A stretch of DNA of 64,000 bases, taken from positions 124,001 through 188,000 of the forward strand of contig NZ_SSOA01000002.1 in the NCBI RefSeq assembly GCF_004801395.1. The letters run 5' to 3'. The notes under the pieces were generated by a model. The model had not been told where the DNA came from. It made no database searches and saw nothing but the letters and a program-made list of their open reading frames with translations. Shown one piece after another: positions 52,387 through 61,565 of the stretch. The first letter of the stretch is position 1. Each line of letters opens with the position of its first letter. Made by a program: the position numbers and the translations under genes. This stretch comes from Gillisella terrae (GTDB taxonomy: Bacteria > Pseudomonadota > Alphaproteobacteria > Rhizobiales > Rhizobiaceae).

Positions 52387-54834
52387 TCAGCGCATGGCCT
52401 GACACGAATAAAGGTCGTATAGAGTGAATTCTGGCACAGTCCCTGAAGGCAAACGCATGGCAGGCGTGAAGATCACTCGTCTCTGCGCACCCGCAGTCAG
52501 ATCAAATGCATTGTCGCTGTAGCGTCCAGCCGTGTGGCTCTCGATCATCACAAACAAGGCAAGACCGCGAGCGCCAACAACCAGCTCGAAAGAGCCGTCG
52601 TCCATGAGTTTCACATCGAGCATCAGCCCTGAGGGCGCAAGATCAAGCGCCTTGTAGGTGCTTTTACAATGATGCCCCTCGCCGCTCATGCCGTTAGATG
52701 TCGAAAACACCCAGAAAATTAGCGTATCATCAGCAATATCGCTGACACTCAGGCTGGTCAGTGTCTCTGCCTTGTCAGGCCCGCACAATCCTTCAACAGA
52801 GCTGATTTGCTTGCGTTCTCCATCCAGCGTTACCGCAAACACTGACAGATCGATCGTCACGGCATCGGCTGTGTCATTGACCACGGAGAAGTGCAGCTTT
52901 GCGCCATCCTCGCTTGGAATAGCAGCAACGGCCACTGGCTGAAAGAAACGCCGCGTCATGTAATGCATGGCCTTCCAGCCACCGCCGTAATCGAGGCTGG
53001 CCCACGAGGCGACCGGCCATGTATCATTGAGCTGCCAATAGAGCGTGCCCATGCAATGGGGTTTGAGCGAGCGCCAATAGTCCACCGCTGTCTTGATCGC
53101 CAAGCCCTGCTGGATCTGACTGAGATAGACAAAATTGGCAAAATCTTTCGGAAAGCGGAAGTAGCGGAACATGGTGCCAGCAATCCGCTCATTACCGCCT
53201 GCGTTTTTCTGGTGCAGCTCGATCACCGGCGAAGCAATGTTCATATCTTCCGGACGCGCAAAGGTCTCGATCACCGGCAAAGAGGTGTAGGATTGAAAGC
53301 CGAACTCCGAGCAAAAGCGCGGTTTGACGCTGCGGTAATTGTCGAAGCTCTTGTTTTCGTGCCAGACGGACCAATAGTGCATATCGCCAGAGCCATCGGC
53401 GTGCCATGCATCGCCATAATCGAGATAGCCCGATGCCGGGCTGGACGGCCACCAGAGACCTTGCGGAAAAGCACGTTTGACGCCCTGCTCTATCACTCTA
53501 TTGAGCCGATCATAGGCCACAAGATAGCGGTCGCGATTGTTGCGGCTTTCCTCAAACCATGTCAGTGCGCCCACCAATTCATTATCACCACACCACAGCG
53601 CAATAGAGGGATGTGACGACAGACGGCGGACCTGATATTCCACCTCATGACCAACGTTTTCGAGAAAATCCTCAGTGCAAGGGTAGAGGTTGCAGGCAAA
53701 CATAAAATCCTGCCAAACCAAGAGCCCCATGCGGTCACACAGATCATAGAACCAGTCCGGTTCATAAAAACCGCCGCCCCAAACGCGGATCATGTTCATG
53801 TGAGCATCAACAGCCGATTGCAGCAGGTCTTCGGTTTTCGCGGGCGATGATCTGGAAAAAACAGCGTCGGCGGGAATCCAGTTGGCACCACGACAAAAAA
53901 TCTCGCGTCCATTGATCTTGAAGGCAAAACGGCTGCCCGCCTCGTCCGCGTCGGTCAAAAGCTCAATGGTGCGAAGGCCAATCTGCTTTTCAACCTTTTC
54001 TCCCGGCACTTCAACGCTCAGGCTATAAAGCACCTGCTCACCGCTGCCTGCGGGCCACCAGAGTTTTGGATCCTCAATGTCAAACACATGGGTAATGTTG
54101 GTTTCACCGGCATTGATCCCGCAATCCAGCCGCACCCGCTCACCATCAAGGGTAAAATACACCGGGGTCACGGCGGGCTGGCTGGCAAAGAGGGTTGCCT
54201 TGACCTTAAGCGTCACCCGGCCATCGCTGTGGTGATATTGCTCTGTCTCCACATGTTCGATGCGCGCCGGGTCGAGCTTGCGAATGGCAACGGTGCCATA
54301 GAGGCCAAGCGGTGCTATCGCGATGTTCCAGTCCCAGCCAAAATGGCATTGCGGTTTGCGCAGCATATTGCCATTGGCAATCGGTGAATTTCCGGTGGAA
54401 TAGGGCACGTAAAACGGCTGTCGCGCCTGCCGCTCGGCCCCAGCCTTGATGCTGGAATGAATGACAATTCGAATGGTATTTTCACCGGGCTGTAATGCAG
54501 CGCTGATATCCGGGCGGTAGCGGCGAAAGCAATTGTCTGCTGACAGCACTGGAATATCATTGATGAACACCACGGCCACAGTATCGAGATAATCAATATC
54601 CAGATACCAGTCACCCTCCAGATGATCGATGCTAAAGCTGCGCGTCAGCACCCAATCGGCTTCAGCCACCCATTGCACGTCATTTTCATTGCGGCCAAAG
54701 TAGGGATCGGGAATGATTTTGGCGACATGAAGTGCGCTGTGAACATCGCCGGGAATAGCGGCAATGCAGGCATGTTTGCCATCCGATGTGGCAAGCTGCC
54801 AAAGGCCGGATAGATCGAGAGCCGTCTCAGACAT
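52387..54834 (-). CDS. Beta-mannosidase (glycoside hydrolase family 2)
   Basis: An 815-residue cytoplasmic enzyme that removes beta-linked mannose from oligosaccharide ends. It has the GH2 order: sugar-binding domain (1-185, with CHFGWDWN), immunoglobulin-like domain, TIM barrel from about 300 (FCRGANWIPADA, MIRVWGGGFYEPD), and C-terminal sandwiches. The acid/base is E419 in WCGDNE and the nucleophile is E510 in FCSEFGFQS. The WCGDNE context favours beta-mannosidase over beta-galactosidase. The 77-base gap downstream has no terminator. Confidence 0.92.
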   Translation of the reverse strand: MSETALDLSGLWQLATSDGKHACIAAIPGDVHSALHVAKIIPDPYFGRNENDVQWVAEADWVLTRSFSIDHLEGDWYLDIDYLDTVAVVFINDIPVLSADNCFRRYRPDISAALQPGENTIRIVIHSSIKAGAERQARQPFYVPYSTGNSPIANGNMLRKPQCHFGWDWNIAIAPLGLYGTVAIRKLDPARIEHVETEQYHHSDGRVTLKVKATLFASQPAVTPVYFTLDGERVRLDCGINAGETNITHVFDIEDPKLWWPAGSGEQVLYSLSVEVPGEKVEKQIGLRTIELLTDADEAGSRFAFKINGREIFCRGANWIPADAVFSRSSPAKTEDLLQSAVDAHMNMIRVWGGGFYEPDWFYDLCDRMGLLVWQDFMFACNLYPCTEDFLENVGHEVEYQVRRLSSHPSIALWCGDNELVGALTWFEESRNNRDRYLVAYDRLNRVIEQGVKRAFPQGLWWPSSPASGYLDYGDAWHADGSGDMHYWSVWHENKSFDNYRSVKPRFCSEFGFQSYTSLPVIETFARPEDMNIASPVIELHQKNAGGNERIAGTMFRYFRFPKDFANFVYLSQIQQGLAIKTAVDYWRSLKPHCMGTLYWQLNDTWPVASWASLDYGGGWKAMHYMTRRFFQPVAVAAIPSEDGAKLHFSVVNDTADAVTIDLSVFAVTLDGERKQISSVEGLCGPDKAETLTSLSVSDIADDTLIFWVFSTSNGMSGEGHHCKSTYKALDLAPSGLMLDVKLMDDGSFELVVGARGLALFVMIESHTAGRYSDNAFDLTAGAQRRVIFTPAMRLPSGTVPEFTLYDLYSCQAMR

Positions 54835-54900
54835 TCTGCGTTTCCTTGAAAATCAGGCGGATGGAGTTTGAAGCAAAGGAGAGAAACACCTCCTTCGCCC

Positions 54901-55992
54901 TCAAAGCCTTTCTTCGGTCTTCGCATCAAACAGCGAGGCGACGGACATATCAAAAGCCAGATTGACAGAGCTGCCCGGCGCGTAACGCCGCGTTCCTGCG
55001 ATGCGCACCGACAGGCTTTGCCCGGCGAGTTTCAGCCACAGCAGGTTATCTGCCCCCATCGGCTCTTCAATATCCACTGTCGCCGAATGGGTTTGCTCAA
55101 CCGAGGCAATGTCGCCATCAACCGCAATATGCTCGGGCCGGATACCCAAAACCACCTCGCGCCCCGCCACCAGCGACGTTTCCGCATCATAGCCGCGCAG
55201 ATCAAAATCAACGCCACCGCTGGAAAACACCACCGCGCCGTTCTTTTCTTTCAATACGCCGCGGAAAAAATTCATCGATGGCGAGCCAATGAAGCCTGCA
55301 ACAAAAAGATTACGAGGCCGATTATAAATCGTCATCGGATCAGCCAGCTGCTGAATAACCCCGCTTTTCATAATGGCAATGCGGTCTGCCAGCGTCAGGG
55401 CTTCAATTTGATCATGGGTCACGTAGATCATGGTGTTTTTCAGCTGTTGATGCAGCCGCTTGATTTCCACCCGCAGTTCAGCACGCAATTTGGCGTCAAG
55501 ATTGGAGAGCGGCTCGTCAAACAAAAACACATCAACATCGCGCACCAATGCGCGGCCAATGGCGACACGCTGGCGCTGACCACCGGAGAGCTCGGCGGGC
55601 TTACGCTTCAGAAGCGGGCCGATTTGCAAAATTTCGGAGGCTTTCGCCACCCGTCGATCAATCTCATCCTTGGGCATTTTTGCCACTTGCAGACCAAAGG
55701 AGAGGTTTTTCTCCACTGTCATCTGCGGATAGAGCGCATAGGACTGAAACACCATGCCGATGCCCCGGTCTTTGGGCTCTTCCCATGTGACGTTTTTGTC
55801 CTTGATGAAAATCTGGCCTTCCGACACATCCAGAAGACCGGCAATGCAATTGAGAAGCGTGGATTTGCCACAGCCGGATGAGCCGAGCAACACCAGAAAC
55901 TCGCCATCGCCAATGTCGAGATTGAGGTCTTTCAGCACCGTCACGGCACCAAAGCTCAAAGAAAGATCGCGGATAGAAACACTGGTATTCAT
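54901..55992 (-). CDS. ugpC: ABC transporter ATP-binding protein, UgpC/MalK type
   Basis: The ATPase of the sugar importer, 363 residues. It has Walker A LGSSGCGKST (about 36-45), the signature LSGGQRQRVAIGRAL, Walker B VFLFDEPLSNLDA and the switch His in YVTHDQIEAL. A C-terminal TOBE/regulatory domain covers about 235-363. The symbol reflects family naming; the cargo is inferred to be a beta-mannosyl or xylosyl oligosaccharide, not glycerol phosphate. The gap to the permease gene is three bases. Confidence 0.92.
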   Translation of the reverse strand: MNTSVSIRDLSLSFGAVTVLKDLNLDIGDGEFLVLLGSSGCGKSTLLNCIAGLLDVSEGQIFIKDKNVTWEEPKDRGIGMVFQSYALYPQMTVEKNLSFGLQVAKMPKDEIDRRVAKASEILQIGPLLKRKPAELSGGQRQRVAIGRALVRDVDVFLFDEPLSNLDAKLRAELRVEIKRLHQQLKNTMIYVTHDQIEALTLADRIAIMKSGVIQQLADPMTIYNRPRNLFVAGFIGSPSMNFFRGVLKEKNGAVVFSSGGVDFDLRGYDAETSLVAGREVVLGIRPEHIAVDGDIASVEQTHSATVDIEEPMGADNLLWLKLAGQSLSVRIAGTRRYAPGSSVNLAFDMSVASLFDAKTEERL

Positions 55993-55995
55993 AAC

Positions 55996-56931
55996 TTACC
56001 CCTTCACAGCGCCAGCGGCGATACCGCGCACAAACAGGCGCCCAGAGACGAAATAGATAATCAGGGGAACGGCACCCGTTAAAATCGTCGCCGCCATGTT
56101 GACGTTATATTCCTTCACGCCCTGAACGGAGTTGACGATATTGTTGAGCTGCACCGTCATCGGGTAATATTCTGGCCGGGTGAACACCACGCCGAACAAG
56201 AAGTCGTTCCAGATGCCTGTGACCTGCAAAATCATGGCCACCACGAAAATCGGCAGTGACATGGGCAACATGATGCGGAAATAAATCTGCCAGAACCCTG
56301 CCCCATCCACGCGCGCCGCCTTGAACAATTCCTCCGGCAGCGAGGAGAAATAGTTGCGAAACAGCAATGTCAGGATCGGCATGCCGAAGATGCTGTGAAC
56401 AATCACCAATCCCGTCAAAGTGCCATAGACGCCCATTTCCCGCAGAATGATAACAATCGGATAGATCATCACCTGATAGGGAATGAAGGCACCGACCACC
56501 AGCATGGCAAAGAACAGATTGGCCCCTTTAAAGCGCCAGTTGGCAAGGGAATAGCCGCTGACCGACGCGATCAAAATCGATACGACGACGGAAGGAAGGG
56601 TAATGCGCACAGAATTCCAGAACCCGCGTGACAGGCCATCACAATTGAGACCCGTGCAGGCTTCGCTCCACGCCTTGACCCAGGGCTCGAAGGTAATCTC
56701 CACCGGCGGCGAGAAAATATTGCCCAAACGAATTTCCGGCATGCCCTTGAGTGAGGTTACCACCATCACATAGAGCGGCAAAAGGTAATAGACCGCGGCC
56801 ACAAACAGGATGCCGTAGAGCATGATGTTGCGCGCAGAAAGTATTCGCTTTGGCTTTGCCCCTTGCGGCCCGTCTTTCAGGCGTTTTTCAGGGCTGATAT
56901 GATCGGATAATTTGATAACGGAACGGTCAGC
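55996..56931 (-). CDS. Sugar ABC transporter permease, MalG/UgpE type
   Basis: A 311-residue inner-membrane protein with six main transmembrane segments and the EAA coupling loop EELFKAARVDGAGFWQIYFRIMLPMSLP. The GTG at 56931 is chosen because GGAGGG lies seven bases upstream and it overlaps the end of the other permease gene by five bases; the longer frame to 56976 would overlap by 50. It forms a heterodimer with the upstream permease. Confidence 0.91.
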   Translation of the reverse strand, partial: ADRSVIKLSDHISPEKRLKDGPQGAKPKRILSARNIMLYGILFVAAVYYLLPLYVMVVTSLKGMPEIRLGNIFSPPVEITFEPWVKAWSEACTGLNCDGLSRGFWNSVRITLPSVVVSILIASVSGYSLANWRFKGANLFFAMLVVGAFIPYQVMIYPIVIILREMGVYGTLTGLVIVHSIFGMPILTLLFRNYFSSLPEELFKAARVDGAGFWQIYFRIMLPMSLPIFVVAMILQVTGIWNDFLFGVVFTRPEYYPMTVQLNNIVNSVQGVKEYNVNMAATILTGAVPLIIYFVSGRLFVRGIAAGAVKG

Positions 56932-57829
56932 CACGCTTGCGCCCTCCAAATTCCAGATAGGCCCATGGGATGACAATAATGGCCACAGTGAGCAGCATCA
57001 TGGTGGAAGCGGCAAAGCCCTGCCCCAGATTTTGCGCCTGAAACATATAGTCATAAACATATTTGGCAGGCACTTCCGAGGCGATGCCGGGACCGCCGCT
57101 GGTTTGCGCCACCACAAGGTCATAGACCTTGACAATACCACTGGTGATGATGACCAGCGTGGTGATGAAAACCGGCCGCATCATCGGAATAATAATCAGA
57201 ACATAGGTTTTCCAGGTAGGAATGCCATCAACGCGGGAGGCCTTCCAGATATCCTCATCAATGCCGCGCAAACCCGCCAGCATCAGGCACATCACCAGAC
57301 CTGTTCCCTGCCACAGCCCGGCAATCAGAATCCCATAAATGACGATGGAAGGATTATAGAGCGGATCAAAATTGAAACTGGTAAAGCCAAGCGCGCGGAT
57401 GATCGACTGAATGCCGAAATCGGGATTGAGAATCCATTGCCATACCAGACCGGTGACGATGAAAGAAAGGGCAAAGGGATAGAGAAAAATCGTGCGGAAC
57501 ACGTTTTCAAAACGGATTTTCTGATCCATCAGGGCCGCCAGCACAAAGCCGATGACGAGGCTGAAAATCAGCGACAGCACGCCATAAATGGCCAGATTCT
57601 CGATCGACACGATCCAGCGCGCCGAACTCCAAAGGCGATCATATTGATCGAGACCAACAAATTTCAGCCTCGGCAACAATTTTGAATTGGTAAAGGAATA
57701 AACAACCGTCCAGATACTGCCGCCGAAGAAGATCACTGTTGCGATCAGGATCATCGGTATCGATGCAACTTTTGCATTCAGATTGCGCAGCCATCGGCTT
57801 GGTCGTGCGGTTTGGCCCTTGGCCATCAT
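56927..57829 (-). CDS. Sugar ABC transporter permease, MalF/UgpA type
   Basis: A 300-residue inner-membrane permease with about six segments and the coupling loop DEDIWKASRVDGIPTWKTYVLIIIPMMRP. The ATG follows GAGGAG. It is the first membrane gene after the binding-protein gene, separated by 126 bases that hold a hairpin (57893-57919). Confidence 0.92.
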   Translation of the reverse strand: MMAKGQTARPSRWLRNLNAKVASIPMILIATVIFFGGSIWTVVYSFTNSKLLPRLKFVGLDQYDRLWSSARWIVSIENLAIYGVLSLIFSLVIGFVLAALMDQKIRFENVFRTIFLYPFALSFIVTGLVWQWILNPDFGIQSIIRALGFTSFNFDPLYNPSIVIYGILIAGLWQGTGLVMCLMLAGLRGIDEDIWKASRVDGIPTWKTYVLIIIPMMRPVFITTLVIITSGIVKVYDLVVAQTSGGPGIASEVPAKYVYDYMFQAQNLGQGFAASTMMLLTVAIIVIPWAYLEFGGRKRG

Positions 57830-57892
57830 CAGAGCAAGCTCCTCTTCTCACAGCCTCAACATGCAAACATCTTGAAACAAGCGGGCACTAAG

Positions 57893-57919
57893 GCCAAAGC
57901 GAGGAACGCCCGCTTTGGC
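57893..57919. terminator. Hairpin after the sugar-binding-protein gene
   Basis: GCCAAAGCG (57893-57901) pairs with CGCTTTGGC (57911-57919). The T run is on the plus strand, so for the minus-strand operon it is more likely an mRNA-stabilising hairpin that keeps the binding-protein transcript abundant. Confidence 0.6.
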
Positions 57920-57955
57920 TTTTTTATGCTATCGCCCGTTTCGCAATATGCCGCG

Positions 57956-59191
57956 TTAGTCGGCGTCCGCCAGAATTTCAGCAAAGCGCTTTTGCGCAGC
58001 CTCAGGCGTCATTGAAGGGTTGGCGAAGAACTGCGAGAACAGGTCTTCTTTCTGCTTTTGTGTGTCAGCAGAGAGCATCTGGTCTGTGCTTTGCAGCACA
58101 TTGCCCTTGCCCAGAATAGCAAGGCCCTTCTTCATGCAGTCGTTGGCAGAGGCCAAATCCACATCGCCACGAATGGGCAGAGAGCCTTTCTTGAGGTTGA
58201 AAGCGACTTGCACCTTTGGATCAACAATGGTTTCAGCCAGCACGTCCTGCGCCTTCGATTTTGCCTCATCTTTCAGCTTTGGAAAATAGAAAGCATCACC
58301 ACCCGCCGTCAGATATTCATTCAAACCAAGACCCGGCAAGCAGGAATAATCCTTGCCAGCCACCTGGCCAGCGAGCTGGAACTCACCTTGCGCCCAGTCA
58401 CCCATAATCTGGCCTGCGGCCTTGCCGGTAATGACCATGTTGGTGGCCTGATTCCAGTCCTGAACATTGCTGCCTTTCGCCATCTTGCGGGCATCATCAG
58501 CAGCCTTGAAAACTTTGGCCATCTCCGGGCCTGAAATCGTTGCGGCATCCTTATCCTTGAAAACCTTCATATAAAGGTCTTTGCCACCCAGCGAAATCAA
58601 CAGCGTATCGACCAGACCGGAAGCCTGCCATGGCTGACCGCCGAGAGCCAAAGGCTGAATGCCGGCCTTCTCCAAGGCTGGCGCTGCCGCCACGAACTCG
58701 TTCCAGTTCTTCGGCATCTCGACGCCAGCCTTTTTGAAGGCAGCATTGGAAAGCCAGAGCCACTGCCACGAATGGATATTCACCGGCGCGCAATAGATTT
58801 TGCCGTCAATAGTGCAACTATCGAGCAGGCTTGCGGGCTTGATCACATCTTTCCAGTGGCCTTTTGTCGCCACATCCGTCAAATCACGCATCAAACCGGC
58901 CTCCACCAGTTCCTGCGCCTGACGGCCGTGGTTGAATTGCGTGGCACCCATCGGGTCGCCACCGGTAATGCGGCTGATCATGATTGGCCGGGCCGTACCA
59001 CCGGAACCGGCAATGGCACCGTCCACCCAATGATTGCCCGTGGCGTCAAACGCCTTGGCCAGTTCGGCCACCGCTGCGGCCTCACCGCCAGATGTCCACC
59101 AATGGGTTACTTCAAGATCGGTAGCTTTGGCCGCGCCAAACGGCATTGCCACGGTAGCAGCCAAAACAGCCGCGATGCACCGGAAATTCAT
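57956..59191 (-). CDS. Sugar ABC transporter substrate-binding protein
   Basis: A 411-residue periplasmic receptor of the extracellular solute-binding family 1. The signal peptide is about 23 residues (ends GAAKA before TDLEVTHWWTSGGEAAA). Family pieces include YCAPVNIHSWQWLWLSNAAFKKAGVEMPKNWNEF and the glucose/mannose-binding-like ending. It is the first gene of the locus and has a GGGGAGGAG ribosome site. A LacI-type palindrome (59208-59221) lies 17 bases before the start. Confidence 0.92.
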   Translation of the reverse strand: MNFRCIAAVLAATVAMPFGAAKATDLEVTHWWTSGGEAAAVAELAKAFDATGNHWVDGAIAGSGGTARPIMISRITGGDPMGATQFNHGRQAQELVEAGLMRDLTDVATKGHWKDVIKPASLLDSCTIDGKIYCAPVNIHSWQWLWLSNAAFKKAGVEMPKNWNEFVAAAPALEKAGIQPLALGGQPWQASGLVDTLLISLGGKDLYMKVFKDKDAATISGPEMAKVFKAADDARKMAKGSNVQDWNQATNMVITGKAAGQIMGDWAQGEFQLAGQVAGKDYSCLPGLGLNEYLTAGGDAFYFPKLKDEAKSKAQDVLAETIVDPKVQVAFNLKKGSLPIRGDVDLASANDCMKKGLAILGKGNVLQSTDQMLSADTQKQKEDLFSQFFANPSMTPEAAQKRFAEILADAD

Positions 59192-59207
59192 TAGGTCTCC
59201 TCCCCAA

Positions 59208-59221
59208 CTGAAACGTTGCAG
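59208..59221. promoter_or_regulatory. LacI-family operator candidate O1
   Basis: CTGAAACGTTGCAG, a near-palindrome centred on CG as LacI-family operators are. It lies just upstream of the binding-protein ribosome site and overlaps where a -10 box would fall. It matches the reverse complement of O2 at 13 of 14 positions. Confidence 0.65.
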
Positions 59222-59490
59222 TAAAAACCTATGTCAAACTTTCAGATCACGCAACCATGAAGATAGAAAAAATTCATTTTTTATTCACGCTGTGGATTTT
59301 TTTGGCTGCAAGCAGGGCGCAAAGGCAAAAAATTTGAGAAAACTTGCGCTGCAACACGATAAAAAAGCGATATTCTTGAGCTATTTGCGGAAAATTGACA
59401 CAATGCAGCATCGCAATCGCAACAATAACAATCTCCTAAAAACACCCTCAATAAGTGTTCGAACTGCAATTCAAGCACTGGACTTTCGAA

Positions 59491-59504
59491 CTGTAACGTT
59501 TCAG
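59491..59504. promoter_or_regulatory. LacI-family operator candidate O2
   Basis: CTGTAACGTTTCAG, centred 283 bases from O1 and about 100 bases before the regulator gene. The pair could support autoregulation and looping. Confidence 0.65.
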
Positions 59505-59599
59505 ATTATCTCTCTTTTCCGTCGATTGAGCAGTCGCGTCACCCCTTGCATAAAACTGCTCGACCCGTGTAAACACAGCTTTCTTCAGGTGGAATTTCG

Positions 59600-60640
59600 A
59601 TGGACGACGATCTGAAACAAAGCACAAAGGCCATAGAATCCAGCGCCCCTGCAAAGGAGCGCCCTACCCTGAAGACCATTGCCTTCATGACGGGCTTAGG
59701 CATCACCACCGTATCGCGTGCCTTGAAGGATGCACCCGACATTGGTGCGGACACCAAAGAACGTGTGCGTATGGTGGCAAGGCAGCTTGGCTATCAGCCC
59801 AACCGCGCCGGTGTGCGCCTGCGGACTGGCAAAACCAATGTCATTGCCTTGGTGCTCAGCATTGACGAAGAGATCATGGGCTTTAGCAGCCAGATTATTT
59901 TCGGTGTCTCAGAGGTGCTGTCCAACACGCCCTATCATATCGTGGTCACACCGCACTCGCACAGCAAAGATCCGATGCAAGCCGTGCGTTATATTCTGGA
60001 AACAGGCTCTGCGGATGGCGTCATTATCTCGCGCACCGAGCCGGATGATGCGCGTGTCAAATTGCTGTTGGAGCGGGGCATGCCTTTCGCAGCCCATGGA
60101 CGCACAGCATCCAGCGCCGTGCACCCCTATCATGATTTTGACAATGAAACCTTCGCCAGACAAGCCGTAGAGAAACTGGCCCAGCGGGGGCGTCGGCGTA
60201 TTGCACTGCTGGCCCCTCCCAGCAAGCTGACCTATTACACCCACACGCGGGATGGATTTCGCGCAGGGCTTCGCGCCCATGGCCTTATGGAAATGCCCTT
60301 TGATATCGATATTGACGCCTCGCTGGAAACAATCCGCAGGGCTACCGAGGAGTTGATGCGCCTGCCGGATGCGCCGGATGGCATTGTCTGCTCCGCAGGC
60401 AGCGCTGCTATTGCTGTGCATGCCGGTATTGAGGCGGCCGACAAGCAGCTTGGGCGCGATCTCGATCTCGTATCCAAGGAATCGATACCGATTCTCAATT
60501 GGATCAGCCCGCAAATCATCACCGCACGCGAAGATTTCCGCATTGCTGGCCGTGAACTCGCAAAAGCGGTCATTGCCAGCATTGATGGTACTGAGCCCGA
60601 AATGTTGCAAAGCGTAAGCCAGCCGGTGTGGGAAGATTGA
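59600..60640 (+). CDS. LacI-family transcriptional regulator
   Basis: A 346-residue repressor. The helix-turn-helix is at about 23-50 (TLKTIAFMTGLGITTVSRALKDAP), with the hinge helix GYQPNRAGVRLRTGKTNVIALV. The ligand-binding domain has the periplasmic-binding fold (IIFGVSEVLSNTPYHIVVTPH, ADGVIISRTEPDD, DGIVCSAGSAAIAVHAG). The ATG has AGGTGGA seven bases upstream. It is divergent from the oligosaccharide operon, with operator-like palindromes near both genes, so it probably controls it. The inducer is unknown. Confidence 0.92.
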   Translation: MDDDLKQSTKAIESSAPAKERPTLKTIAFMTGLGITTVSRALKDAPDIGADTKERVRMVARQLGYQPNRAGVRLRTGKTNVIALVLSIDEEIMGFSSQIIFGVSEVLSNTPYHIVVTPHSHSKDPMQAVRYILETGSADGVIISRTEPDDARVKLLLERGMPFAAHGRTASSAVHPYHDFDNETFARQAVEKLAQRGRRRIALLAPPSKLTYYTHTRDGFRAGLRAHGLMEMPFDIDIDASLETIRRATEELMRLPDAPDGIVCSAGSAAIAVHAGIEAADKQLGRDLDLVSKESIPILNWISPQIITAREDFRIAGRELAKAVIASIDGTEPEMLQSVSQPVWED

Positions 60641-60645
60641 TCTCT

Positions 60646-61500
60646 TCAAGCAAGGGAAATGGACAGTCCATCCTTACCGATCACCAATTCGCCAGACCAT
60701 GTTTCTGCCAAAGCCGAACGCCAGTGACCTTCCGTGAAATCCGGATCGTCCGCAGGTATCAGATGATTGAGCACCAGGCAGCGCACATTCGCAGATGTTG
60801 CAATGCGGCCTGCATCGGCGGCCAAAGTGTGCGAGGCCAGCAGATGTTCGCGCAGCCGTGCCCCATTGCCGGTGCGACGAATAATGCTTTCCACCCCGTC
60901 TGGCAGCATGGCTTCATGCACTAGAATATCCGCGCCTGAGGCAAAATCGGCAAGCGGCGGAAAATAGGCGGTATCAGACGAAAACACCACACAGCGGCCT
61001 TCAGCCTTTAAGCGCAGAGCAAAACAATCCGTCACAGGCGGATGATCAACCCGAAGAGCATCCACCCGCAATCCATCTGCGTCTAAGACCAGTCCGGGAC
61101 CATACTCTATCAACTCGACCAACGCGCTTAAATCGGGGCGTCCCTCGTCAGCAATGCGGGTTTCAATGTCGTAAGACATTGAGGCCAGAAACCCATCCCA
61201 AAGGCGCTTGATGCCGGGAGGACCAAATACAGTCACCTTGTGCGCAAGGCCGGTGGTCCAGGCAGTGTGAATCAGCGGCCCAAGCTCCAGCACATGATCT
61301 GAATGCAAATGGGTGATGAAAATCAGGTCCAGCTCTTTCAAAGACAGGCCCGCCTCAACCAGACCGCGGGCGACACCCAAACCGCAATCCACCACCATGC
61401 GACGCCCGCCGAGTGTCAACAGCATCGAGGTGGGGTTTGGTCCAGCGGGACGGATGGCGGGGCCACCCTTGGTGCCAAGAAGCGTGAGAGAATTTGTCAT
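60646..61500 (-). CDS. Metallo-beta-lactamase-fold hydrolase (RNase Z-like)
   Basis: A 284-residue MBL-fold protein. The zinc motif is THLHSDH (H64, H66, D68, H69), with VFSSDTAYF and the late NHLIP for the remaining ligands. The insert pattern resembles the RNase Z/AtsA-like group, so the substrate may be an ester or a phosphodiester. The ATG at 61500 follows GGAT; the longer frame would run through the gnd terminator. It is convergent with the LacI gene, five bases apart. Confidence 0.85.
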   Translation of the reverse strand: MTNSLTLLGTKGGPAIRPAGPNPTSMLLTLGGRRMVVDCGLGVARGLVEAGLSLKELDLIFITHLHSDHVLELGPLIHTAWTTGLAHKVTVFGPPGIKRLWDGFLASMSYDIETRIADEGRPDLSALVELIEYGPGLVLDADGLRVDALRVDHPPVTDCFALRLKAEGRCVVFSSDTAYFPPLADFASGADILVHEAMLPDGVESIIRRTGNGARLREHLLASHTLAADAGRIATSANVRCLVLNHLIPADDPDFTEGHWRSALAETWSGELVIGKDGLSISLA

Positions 61501-61513
61501 GTCGCTATCCATA

Positions 61514-61548
61514 GAAAAACGGCTCAATCCGTTGAAGAATTGAGCCGT
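61514..61548 (-). terminator. Rho-independent terminator after gnd
   Basis: ACGGCTCAAT (61519-61528) pairs with ATTGAGCCGT (61539-61548). On the minus strand five T follow. It separates gnd from the MBL gene. Confidence 0.9.
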
Positions 61549-61565
61549 CATAGTGTTCAAAGCAC

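Larger units (their letters stand above)
59192..59599. promoter_or_regulatory. AT-rich divergent control region of the oligosaccharide locus
   Basis: 408 bases without a gene. A TTGACA-like box for the leftward operon is read on the minus strand at 59237-59232, and a TTGACA for the rightward side lies at 59395-59400; no good -10 box was found for either. The region is bounded by two matching palindromes listed separately. Confidence 0.5.

Noticed and set aside
54868..55881. 337-codon open frame opposite the UgpC-type ATPase
   Set aside because: Antisense shadow of a gene with intact Walker motifs.
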